A model generated the notes under the pieces. It did no database searches. It worked only from the letters and a program-made list of their open reading frames with translations, and was not told the DNA's origin. Shown piece after piece: positions 33,548 through 43,576 of a stretch of DNA of 64,000 nucleotides. The stretch is from Cocos nucifera (Eukaryota > Streptophyta > Magnoliopsida > Arecales > Arecaceae), in the NCBI GenBank assembly GCA_006176705.1, contig QRFJ01000745.1:377925-441924 (forward strand), given 5' to 3'. A program made the translations under genes and the position numbers. The stretch's first letter is position 1. Each line of letters opens with the position of its first letter.

Positions 33548-35204
33548 TGTAGAAAAACATGCAGGGTTTTAAGCATGCATTTCAAAATTTTTTTGAATAA
33601 AACATAGAGAAAAACTATAAATTAATCTAATTAATCTATGCATGTTATGATCTCATCATAAAAATCCTACACTAGGATCGAGACATATTATATATATATA
33701 GAAAAATTGAATGTATAGAGGAGTAAATCATATTTACTACTCGTATTCAGAACACGATATCTGAGTGTAGGTAGATAATCTCCATAATCTAAAAATCTAG
33801 ATAGAGGCTCCTTTCATCATGATGTAGCCACATGAATCATCCGACCTCTACAGATGGTCCACATGAAGCTTCCGATTCCGATCAGATCCATCGAAGTGCT
33901 AGCTCGTCACCAAAATCTTTGATGGTCGATCTTGATCGATCTCCTTCTTTCGATCACCCAAATGCTTCAGGAGACCAGAAGAGACATTAAGGAGGATAAA
34001 GAATAGGTGTAAAAATTTTCATGGAGACCTAGCACTCAAAGCACTTGATCTCATTTCCCAAATCCTAGGTCAAAATCCTAGGGCAACCCACATCCTAAAA
34101 TCTTGGAGTCTCTACTCTTAGGATTTTTCTGACTCTGAGATCTCACGCCCAAAAGAACTCACGTCACTCTCTATTTCATTGAGAAACTTTTCTTAGATTG
34201 CACACATACACACACATTTAAAACTATCTTAAAATATGGCATAAGAAACGAAAAGGATGTGTGGCGCAAGGTTTCTCTCTCTAGATTTTTCCATACCTAA
34301 AAAATAGTGCCCCTTACTCTGATTTGATTAGATTTGATCCAAACCTAATTGAATCCAATTCAATCAGATTTGATCTAAACCTTATTACTCAATCAAATTG
34401 AGCTAATCGGTAATCTAATTGCTAATTAATTCTCCAATAATATCAAAATTTTAGTCCAATGAAACTCGAGAAGGTAGAGTCCCAGTCCAGTGGGACTTCC
34501 AATCATAAAGTCTCAATCTAGTGAAACTCTTGACCATAGAGTTTCAAACTATTGAAACTTTTGATTAGCCATCAGATCAGGTAGGAACTCTTATTGTGTG
34601 TGACCCCATAGGTTTGAACACTAAGCCGAAAGCATAGAAACCAATCTTCTGCATCAATCGATGTGACCATCTAGTAATGATATCCGACATTCAGATAGAT
34701 CGAATAGTCACAACACAATATTCATGAACCTATGGCTTATGGTTACCGTATAGTTTATCCCTTCGACTGTCAATCCTAAAAAAAGTCATCTATATTATAT
34801 TTCAAATTTCAATATCCATCATATGGACTATCATGGCTGAGATTTTACTAAATTAAAATATAGCAATGCATTTTCTTCAATACTTGGAGCGATCAATCTT
34901 ATCTTGACTCATGCATCGATTAAATAAGTACCTAACTGCATCCTGAAATCTTTCATCATTGAATTAAAAATTTAGATAGTTCCGTACCAAAGTATAATGA
35001 GTTGCTTTTAAGTCATCGTGGTGATCTCAGGTTTAAAGGATACTTATACCTATATCTTTTGCGAGTAACTCTTGACAGTAGAGAGCTCTATAGTTGGATC
35101 ATATTCAGTAAAATATATTCCTATATTTTACTTGCATACTATACCAGTATCTCCATACTCCTTGGTTAAGAGGACAACTAACCCATTTGGCACATAATGA
35201 CCTA
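33548..35204 (-). repeat. Truncated 3' LTR, family D
   Basis: Matches 43577-45955 from TGTAGAAAAACATGCAGGG onward, then stops abruptly at GACCTA (35204), where the sequence becomes SIRE-like RT. About 0.25 kb of the LTR is missing after the last matching part (45956-46210 in the partner), and there are internal gaps. Confidence 0.85.
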
Positions 35205-36137
35205 GTATTTGATGCTACTGATGAAGTTTTGTGTAGAGAATTTGCTAGTCTTATGCAGGACGAGTTTGAGATGAGCATGATGGGAGAGCTCAACTTTTTT
35301 CTCGGATTTCAAATCAAGCAATCAAATGAGGGGATCTTTATCAACCAAAGTAAATATATCAAGAAAATATTAAAGAAATTTGGGATGGAGAATGTCAAAG
35401 AAAGTGGCACCCCCATGAGCATAAGTTGCAAGCTTGATCAAGATTCAAAAGAAAAAGTAGTAGATCTTAAGCTATATTGAGGTATGATTAGATCTTTACC
35501 ATATTTAATTGCAAGTAGGCCGGACATAATGTTTAGTGTATGCATGTGTGCGCATTATCAATCAAATCCTAAGGAATCATATGTATTAGCAGTTAAAAGA
35601 ATCTTTAAGTATTTAATAAATACTCAAGATGTTGGTTTATGGTACTCTAAACAATCTTTATTAGACTTAATTGGTTATAGTGATTCAGATTTTGCTGGTT
35701 GTTGCTTAGATAGGAAGAGTACAAGCAATATATGTCAATTTCTAGGAGTGAATTTGATCTCATGGTTTAGTAAGAAACAAAACTCGATAGCCTTGTCTAC
35801 AGTGAAAATCGAATACATTGCTGTTGAAAGTTGTTGTGCTCAACTATTGTGGATCAAACAACAACTAGAAGATTATGGTATTACTTGTAATAATATTTCT
35901 ATTCGATGTGACAACACAAGTACCATAAATTTAACTAAAAATCCCATATTGCATTCAAGAACAAAATATATAGAAGTAAGACATCACTTTATTAGAGAGC
36001 ATGTTCAAAATAATGATATGCTTCTTGAATATGTGTCTACTGAAAATCAAGTTGCTGATATCTTTACAAAACCCTTGAATGAAGAAAGATTTTGCATAAT
36101 TAGAAAGCAATTAGGTTTATTTGATCCAATTTGTTAA
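35205..36137 (+). pseudogene. pol: SIRE-like RT C-terminus and RNase H
   Basis: One frame runs from 35187 to 36137, broken only by TGA at 35478-35480. The RT end shows GELNFFLGFQIKQ and KYIKKILKKFGMEN. RNase H has RPDIMFSVCMCAHYQ, YSDSDFAG (catalytic Asp), the KQNSIALSTVKIEYIA block (catalytic Glu region), CDNTSTINLTKNPI, HSRTKYIEVRHHFIREHV and VADIFTKPL. The N-terminal RT, including the catalytic pair, is lost at the chimeric junction. Confidence 0.92.
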
Positions 36138-36287
36138 ATAAATATCTTGTGATAATTGGTCTTAAAATGATGAGATGATTAGTTTTCATATGATGAATCA
36201 TCTGGTATTTACTCATTTAGAAGTGAAAATTAAATGAGAAAATTTCTAGGCATGAAACACAAATATCAAAGTCTGTGCCAAATTGGG

Positions 36288-36374
36288 CCGACTCAGTTTT
36301 TTTTCTATAAAAACTAGGTCGTCCCAGTACTGGGTCGACCTAGTTTTTCTTCATAGAAAAACTAAGTCGGCTAG
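36288..36374. repeat. Near-perfect palindrome between RNase H and env-position ORF
   Basis: The core 36309-36348 (arms AAAAACTAGGTCG and CGACCTAGTTTTT around CCCAGTACTGGG) is a 40-bp palindrome with one mismatched symmetric pair. Outside it TTTTTCTAT (36300-36308) pairs with ATAGAAAAA (36353-36361), across a 4-base bulge. GGCCGACTCAG then pairs, one mismatch, with CTAAGTCGGCT. It can form a long hairpin. Confidence 0.85.
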
Positions 36375-36529
36375 GTTGTCGGGCATTTTGTTTTTTTTTA
36401 AACGGACAGACCGATGGCTTTTTCATCTTTTGTTTCTTAGCTGTCTAGAGAAAAACCCTAGAAACCCTCAAGCCATTCCCTAGAAACCTATTTCCACTAC
36501 TCTTAGGAGAGATTTTGGAATCATGCCAT

Positions 36530-37492
36530 GCAGGAAACAAACCATAACCCCTAGGTTTAAGCATGTACATTTGGATCCGCCATTTAGAAGGAGGGCACGC
36601 GGTGAAGAACGATGATCAAAGTTTCGTGAAGATGTTCTTCTAGGTCATCTCAGTCCTCCTCACCTCCTCCAAAACCATCCACTCAACCCCTTCAGCCTCC
36701 CACTCCAGTTTTTCCTCCATCTCCTTCTTTTGTACCCATTCCACCCTCCTTTAGGGCTGTCATAATTGGTCGAAGGGTGGATTTTGACTTCCTAGCTAGA
36801 GAAGATTTTGAATTTGGAGAGGGTTTGAAGTATCAAGGGTGGGAATACCTATGTTCTAGAATCAATCTCCCAACCTATCTGAATCTAGTATGGGAGTTTT
36901 ATGGAAATGCAAAGATTAGCCCTAGCTCATTTGAATCAGAGGTAAAGAGGGTGAAAATCAATTTAACCATAGAAAAGTTGGGCAATTTACTTAGGGCACC
37001 CACTATCGGAGCTGAGAGACTTGATGATCGAGCAAGTGGGTTGTAGTTGTTATTTGGAAGGGACGATGCCATGCATTTTGAGAAAAACTAGCACTGCCCT
37101 ATGGGATGTTCTTGACACTAGTATTCTAGGACTTTGGAGTTAGCCTTGAAGGGAAATCCAGTAAGAAGCTTCAGCACTATGACACATACAATCTGAAATC
37201 AATACATAGGATGAAGTTTAAAAAGGTTAATGGAATTTGGGTGAAGTTAGATGAAGAAGGAAAAGAAAGACATGAGTCAGAGCTTGTGCCACAGCGTTCA
37301 GCACCTATACCATCTTCGTCCACTATCAGACTTGATAAAGATCAGATTGAGGAGTTTGTGCAGCGCGTCTCGATCAGGGTATATGATAGACTCTCCAATG
37401 ATCTTCCCTCATTGATGGAGAATGCTGTAAGGAAGGTGTTTGCTGAGCAGTGCACTTCTGCATCTGACCCTCCAGAGCCTAGTGTCAATTAG
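36530..37492 (+). pseudogene. Env-position ORF with Transposase_32-like domain
   Basis: A proline-rich segment (about 36650-36760) precedes VDFDFLAREDFEFGEGLKYQ and the conserved NLPTYLNLVWEFYGN and LGNLLRAP blocks (36777-37046). The frame stops at 37044-37046 and shifts. A further part (37211-37492) has a hydrophilic C-terminus with VQRVSIRVYDRLSNDLPSLM. In SIRE-type elements an ORF in this place is called env-like by position. The domain seen here is the plant transposon-protein type, and I see no clear signal peptide or membrane anchor. Function unknown. Confidence 0.6.
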
Positions 37493-38083
37493 ATTGCATT
37501 TAGGGTCCTTTTAGTTATGCTTAGAACATTTTTGTTGTAAATGATATGTAATGTTCAAACTTCAATATTTTGTAAGCTTGCAAGTCTTCGTATCTATAAA
37601 TGAATGAAATTTGACTTTTGGCTTGAATTGCATCAAATTCTTCATATGAATGAAAGAATTTATCTCCTTTCATGCTTGACAGAATTTCTTTATATTGTTG
37701 TATACTTTTTGATAATGATAAAAAGGAAGAGAAAAGAAATGAGTATTGAAAATTTAATTAAATCTAAAGAATGGTACGGTATAGCACACTATTTAAATGG
37801 GATGGCACACTACTTAAATAGGCATTACTTCAGCAAAAATAAATAAAGAATATGTAAATAAGTGAAAGCCATCAGAACTCGAATTATTAAATTGAAACCT
37901 CAGTACATAGTAAGGGAGAGCAACACAAAATTTGACTTAGATCAAATAGGGTCATTACACTTAGGAGGAGCATATATAAATTGATAAAATGAATATGATG
38001 CATGAGTTAATTGATAAGATTGAATGAAAATATCATTTTTAAATATCAATGAAAGGTTATACTCAAAATGTTTTGTCATCATC
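37493..38083. other. 3' untranslated part of the SIRE-like element
   Basis: AT-rich, with a short tandem GGTATAGCACACTA.TTAAATGG-like duplication near 37778-37822. It leads to the polypurine tract. Confidence 0.4.
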
Positions 38084-38095
38084 AAAAAGGGGGAG
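38084..38095 (+). other. Polypurine tract (AAAAAGGGGGAG)
   Basis: Followed by AT and the LTR start TGTTGACCC, characteristic of SIRE-type copia elements. Confidence 0.85.
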
Positions 38096-38097
38096 AT

Positions 38098-39537
38098 TGT
38101 TGACCCTAGATTGATTTTGATGATAATAAAATCATTTGAGTATAAATTGTTATATTACTAACATTATTTATGAGGATGTGTAGTTATAAATTTCAAGTGC
38201 TCACAAATACTAAGTATTCCCATTCATCAATTATTCAAGATTTTAGAGAGGATATTTTAAATTGAAATTATCTTTCAAGAGGTTTTAATTAAAGATAAAT
38301 CAAGATAAAAAGATAAATCTAACCTACAAAATAAATTAGAAAAAAAAAGGTCACAAACAGTGTTTGGTATGCCTGGCATGCAAATCGGGCTGACCCAGTT
38401 TGAGAGTGAGCCGTCTTAGTCTCAATGGAAGCAAAAGATAGAAAGACTGAATTTTTCTTAACCTAGGGAACTGAGCCGACCTAGCTGAAAACTGAGCTGA
38501 CCCAATGGAACTAGACCGACCCAGTCATAAAGTGAGCCATCTTAGCCTCAGATAATAGAAGAAGATAGAAATAGTATTTTAGGATTTCTAAGGTTGAGTC
38601 GACCCAGTTTAAAACTGAGCCGGCCCAGTGCCTGTAATAGCTAGTTTTCAGTTCTGCAGCTTTTTCACTCCACACGTCTTTCAATGGCTACTTTGAATCT
38701 TCCAATGGCTAGATCACTTCCAGAAGCCTATGATGATAACTTGTAATGGTGGAAAACATAAAGAATACTTAAGAAAACACTTAAGATATGAAAAATAACT
38801 CTTGAACATACAAGAGAGAGCTTTCAAGCAGATTTTTAGTCCTTCAATTGTGTAAGCTCAATAGTAAAAAGGAAGGAGTGCTTTTTAGTGTTACCCTTAT
38901 CCTTCCAACATTCTCATTTAGAGAGAAGTTAGGCCATCACCATTGAAGATCAACTCTTACTTATTTCAAGCATTTAAGAGAAGAAATCCAGCCTACAAGC
39001 CAAGCTTCTAGATTTTCTTCTTCTAAGCTTCAAGAGTTTGCTTTTATTTTATTTACTGTATTATTCATTTTTATTTCAAGTTTCTTAGGGTGAGAAACTT
39101 GGGTTGGTCCAAGCCTAGAGTTGGACATTGTATGGTTGTGATTGGTAAGCCAAAGTGAAAATCAATCAGGGTTGATTGTTAGCCTGGTAAAACAATCATT
39201 ATATGGTTGTGGTTGATGAGCCAAGGTCAAAACCAACTAGGTTGGATTGTGAGCCCAAGTATAACAATCAGACTATAATCAAGCCTAGTAATTATAGTTA
39301 AATTCCTAAGTGGTTTACTTAGGGAGTGGATGTAGGTGCTAAGTTTGGCACCGAACCACTATAAAATTATTATGTTTGTGATTGCATATTACTGTTCTAT
39401 TGATTTTCTTCACTGCACATTACATAGCTTATTTATTGGTATTTAATTAGATCAATCTACTTACATCAGAAGCTTAAAATTTAAAATATCCAATTCACCC
39501 TCTCCCTCTTAGGTAGCCATACTTAGGCTCCATGACA
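38098..39537 (+). repeat. 3' LTR of the SIRE-like element (right end approximate)
   Basis: Starts TGTTGACCCTAG. Near its end it carries TTTGGCACCGAACCACTATA and AATTCACCCTCTCCCTCTTAGG, typical of SIRE-type LTR ends, then probably ...CATGACA. Degenerate GAGCCGACCCAGTT motifs repeat at about 38380-38640. Confidence 0.75.
38380..38640. repeat. GAGCCGACCCAGTT minisatellite in SIRE-like LTR
   Basis: About eight degenerate copies such as GGGCTGACCCAGTT, ACTGAGCCGACCTAG, AGACCGACCCAGT and GAGTCGACCCAGTT. The same motif in both orientations builds the palindrome at 36288-36374. Confidence 0.7.
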
Positions 39538-40063
39538 TCTCAATCCTTTAAATAGGATGAGAATTCTCTTCTCAGTAGTTCACAGAAGTCCTAACAAAGC
39601 TTTTTCTCCTAATATGAGTCGATCATGATCTTGATGGAGTCTTGGAATATTTTTCAATCTTTAGATCATGACCACAGGCCTCCATAGTTGCTGGATCTTA
39701 TGGTCCACTTGCAACTCTCGTAGATCCTTTGGATTAATTACAATCTAAGTCTAAACAAAAAAATTCATCCTATTCTATTCGTCACCATCGAGCCAGCTCT
39801 GTCAGGGGTCGAGCCTGCTTGACTGTATTTCACCCAAACTCCTACTTTCTATCTGCCTGAGAGAGCTGACTCTATTAGAGGTCGAGCCTACTCGACTGCA
39901 TCTCATCCAAACTCCTACTTTCTATCTGCCTGAGAGAGCCAGCTTGATTATAGTTCGAGTTAGCTCGATCTCAACCCACAATCATATTCGAGCCAGCTCG
40001 ACTGCTTGATGATTTTGATTCTCTTCTGCTATGGATCGAATTTGAGGCATCAAATCCTAACAA
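39538..40063 (-). repeat. LTR fragment related to the 15353-18831 family
   Basis: Shares with that LTR the GGATTAATTACAATCTAAG block, TTCATCCTATTCTATTCGTC, repeated GAGCCAGCTC/AGCTCGA motifs (39785-40005) and the terminal CCTAACA at 40063. One end abuts the SIRE-like LTR, the other family D integrase sequence. It is truncated and diverged. Confidence 0.6.
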
Positions 40064-41625
40064 GTCAGATCTCTGCATGGCATCCATGTAGGTGATCGAA
40101 TCCTGATCATTCTCATCAAGTTCAATAGGATCATTATCTTAGATCAAGAAATCATAGTATCTATCGAGCTGATACGATATTCTATCGGATCTCCTCAAAG
40201 ATGCCTCGACAATAGGCTTTGGATTTGATTTTTATCAAATTCAGTTCTATAGGTTCACTAGAATATGTTGGTTCTTCTACCTATCGAACTTCACCAAGTT
40301 TAACTTTAGAGGTAGCAGTTCCTTCACTATGGAACTTCTTTTCCAAAAAGACTGCACTATTACTAATGAACACCTTTTGTTCTTCAACAAGGTAGAAGTA
40401 ATAACCCCATGTTTTCTTGGGTACTCTATAAACAAGCATTTATTGGCCCTAGATCCAGGCTTTTTTATTTGCAAATATTTGACATAAGCCAAATATCCCC
40501 AAATCCTAAGGTGAGAGAGTATCGACCTATACCAAGTTCATATCTCATATGGAGTCTTTACAATAGCTTTGCTTGAAAAATTGTTCAAAACATAACAAGC
40601 AGTCTTAAGTACATAACCCTAAAAAGAAATTAGCAAACTCGCAAATCCCATCATGGACTAAACCATATCCAATAGGATTCAATTCCTCTATTTAGACACA
40701 CAATTATGTTGTAGTGTTCTAGGAGAGGTCAATTATGAAAGAATCTCATTCTTTCCTAAATATGTCAAAAACTCATTGGAAAAATATTCATCTCCTTGGT
40801 TTGACCGAAAAGTTTTAATACTCTTTTCAAGTTATTTTTCTACCTCATTACGATATCATTTAAATATTTCAAATGAATCAGATTTACTCTTTATAAGATA
40901 GACATACCCATACCTAGATAGGTCATCAGTAAATATAATGAAGTAGTAAACCCATCTTTGGCACATGGGTTCATAGGTCCATATACATCACTATGTACTA
41001 GACCTAGAACATCACTAGCTCATTCACCCTTTCGAGTAAAGAAAGATTTGATTATTTTACTAAGAAGATAGGACTCACGAGTTTTTAATGATTTGCAATC
41101 ATTAATGTCGAGAATTTTTTCCTTAATTAACCTATTGATCCTATTCTTGTTTATATGACCAAGCTGACAGTGCCAAAGATAAGCATTAGTGATATTATCT
41201 AATTTTGGACATTTATTTGATATGTACATTATACTAATAGGCTATGATAAAATATAAATACCACTTTTCAATTATTCTTGCATTATTGTATCATCATTCA
41301 TAATGATATTATAATAATTTTTTTTATTGATAAACAATAATCATCTTGGACCAAAAGCCCTACAGATATTATGTTCATCATAGAAAAATGGACAATAGTG
41401 ATAGTCACTTAAAATAATATTATTTATCTTGAAAATAAGCTCAATAGTTTTCAATGCTAGGACTGGAACATTCCTTCTATCCCCAACATTTAAGAATCTT
41501 TCATCATTCTCAAATTTTCTACCAACTTGAAGTCCATATAATGAATTGCATATATGAACTGGACTTCCGATATCCAATACCCATATAACAGTATCACAAA
41601 CAGAGAAATTGCAAGATATTATCAT
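40064..41625 (-). pseudogene. Family D protease and integrase (rearranged copy)
   Basis: 41625-41341: protease with WVLDIGSPVHIC, where the usual DSGS/DTGS active site has become DIGS. 41229-41020: YLWHCQLGHINKNRINRLI, the GAG-pre-integrase His pair. The integrase core (about 41000-40500) is out of frame, with fragments such as YGYVYL-like and DMV..MMGF. 40492-40277: integrase C-terminal FIEYPRK region. Downstream RT is gone. It aligns segment by segment with 58051-59583. Confidence 0.85.
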
Positions 41626-41799
41626 ATAACAGTCTTGACTAGCAACTACTTGCTACTTTCTTCTATTCAGCCTATTCAGATCAAGAAGATAATTCCTCTT
41701 CCAGTCTGCCTAATTAGGATCAATACTAGACTTCTCGAAATCAGGTCCTATAAGCTTGTCATTGTCCAATAGTGAATGAAGCGACCAAACACTAGCCAT
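41626..41799 (-). pseudogene. Internally deleted gag remnant, family D copy 1
   Basis: ATG 41799 begins MASVWSLHSLLDNDKL, a normal copia gag N-terminus. After about 34 residues the sequence passes directly to DWKRN, a likely relic of the zinc knuckle, and then to the protease at 41625. Only ~174 nt separate the gag ATG and protease, where ~800 nt or more is usual. The copy at 59584-59722 shows the same join. Confidence 0.7.
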
Positions 41800-43387
41800 T
41801 CAATTTAACTAAAAAAAAAATACAAGACCATATTAGTATATAAATTATTTAACCCTATAGACTTGGACTTTAGTCTAAAGGTTCTTTCACTATTTTCAAT
41901 GAATTGATAACCTCTATCTCTAATTTGAGAAATTATACTAACTCCTTAGTGGGTACTAAAATCCATATAGACTACAAACATGCCTGAGGAAAGCTCTGGC
42001 CAACTTGTGTGCATCTATAGGTAGGTTAATAATTAATTATTTCTTTAAATAATTTTTAGTAATTTAGTTTTACCCCAGACATCTTTTCAGCAGGCGTAAG
42101 GCAGCTCTACTGAAAGTTCTGGTTAGGTCCAACCATTAACATGACTGAGTTTGGTGCATCAAACGAACAATATCCCGGCCCGAGGAAAGCTTTGGCTAAT
42201 TTGATCATCATTCAGAGAGTGTGACCTAATCATCATATGATGGATAGTAATTTCAACATCCAGATGAACACCAGGTGTAAGGCACCTCCAATGTTCATCT
42301 AGACAATTGGACCCATTGCCATCCACCTTAATGGGAGGCTATTACTTGATTATTCCCATACCTTTATCATTTTAAAAATCTAATAATTTAGAGAATTTAG
42401 GTTACATATGATTTAAGGATAGAGAAGATATGAACCAAATTACTCTCACCGACTTCACCAAGTCAAATCCTCCTATTAACTTCTTTAAGTCATTAATGAG
42501 GACTAGGATCAATTTCGGTCCATGGGCACCTATGTCAGTCTTACTGATTGAAATCAGTCACATTGATGCCTAATTAATATGGATCAGCTCAAATTATCAA
42601 GTTATCTAATCAAAATCTAATCGACCATATTGGCCAAGTAAGTGACATCAATGGAAGGGATATGTCATTAACTCATCAAAGATCAAATTAGTACAAGTAG
42701 CTTTTAATTAAAAATCATTGGTCTAGACTGCCAAACTTATCTTAGACACCAACCAGTTAATTAGTTTCAATTTGATATACCTAGTAATTTTGGGCTTGAC
42801 TGCTTAGCCATGAATCAAGTCCATTTGGTTCTCATTAAAGACATGGATTTAACCAACTACAACTATTGAAGTTAAATCTAGAGTATCCTTGATCTAATCT
42901 AAATCATCACTTGGTTAGATTTGATCAATTACTCTGGTTAAGCCTATTCTTTAATCTAACCTTAGGTCTAACCTAATTAATGGACCTAATCTATCTAACC
43001 CATTAACCCATAATTTATGCTTTTGTCGGATTTTTAATTCACAATTCTAGATCCTTACCAGACAACTCTTAATTTTTAATTAAGTTTTAGACTGATGGAT
43101 TGGGGTTCGATATTTAAAAATTATTTTTAAATTTATAAAATATTTTTATAATTTTTTTATTTACTAATTCGATCGACTCATTTTAGAAATGGGTTGGCTC
43201 ATTTCATAAACAACAACCTATTGCAAGTTTCAAATAGAAAATAAAGCATAATGAAAAATTAAACCATGAATCATTTTTAGATCTAATCTAAACATATTCA
43301 TATTTAATTTTTAGATTGAAACCATTTCAATTAACTCCTTTCGCTTTTCATTTTCATGGAATATAATCACAGCGGCACCCCTACCGC
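41800..43387 (-). other. 5' leader of family D copy 1
   Basis: Non-coding. Colinear with 59723-61264, including the TTGGTGTCTAAG donor-like context, here AAG|ATAAGT (42740), so the donor GT is mutated to AT. A T-rich acceptor-like tract lies just before the gag ATG. Confidence 0.6.
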
Positions 43388-43446
43388 CATAGGAGAATTC
43401 CATCGAATGGGAGGAGAGGGCCTTTAAACACTACTTTTCTCCTATG
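43388..43446 (-). promoter_or_regulatory. 5'-leader stem-loop (family D copy 1)
   Basis: CATAGGAGAA (43388-43397) pairs perfectly with TTCTCCTATG (43437-43446). The loop shares CATCGAATGGGAGGAGAGGG and CCTTTAAA with the Angela-like copy. Both arms differ from that copy yet stay paired. Confidence 0.65.
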
Positions 43447-43563
43447 ACCGGATGACCATGGCAACCAATCCAATTTAATTACTTGATACTTGAATTAAAA
43501 TATATCAAATATGCTAGCATTCATATTTTTAATAAACATATATAGCATGTCACATGACCTAGT

Positions 43564-43575
43564 GCTCTGATACTA
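43564..43575 (-). other. Primer binding site, family D copy 1 (one mismatch)
   Basis: The + strand GCTCTGATACTA is one base off GCTCTGATACCA, complementary to initiator tRNA-Met on the minus strand. It sits next to the LTR at 43577. Confidence 0.75.
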
Positions 43576-43576
43576 C

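Larger units (their letters stand above)
35197..39537 (+). mobile_element. 5'-truncated SIRE-like copia element
   Basis: Order on the + strand: RT C-terminal part, RNase H, palindromic spacer, env-position ORF, PPT, LTR. The 5' half (LTR, gag, protease, integrase, most of RT) is missing. The break falls inside RT at a sequence shared with the family D LTR. The position of an extra ORF after RNase H and the GGGGGAGATTGTTGACCC PPT-LTR junction are typical of SIRE/Maximus-type copia elements. Confidence 0.85.
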
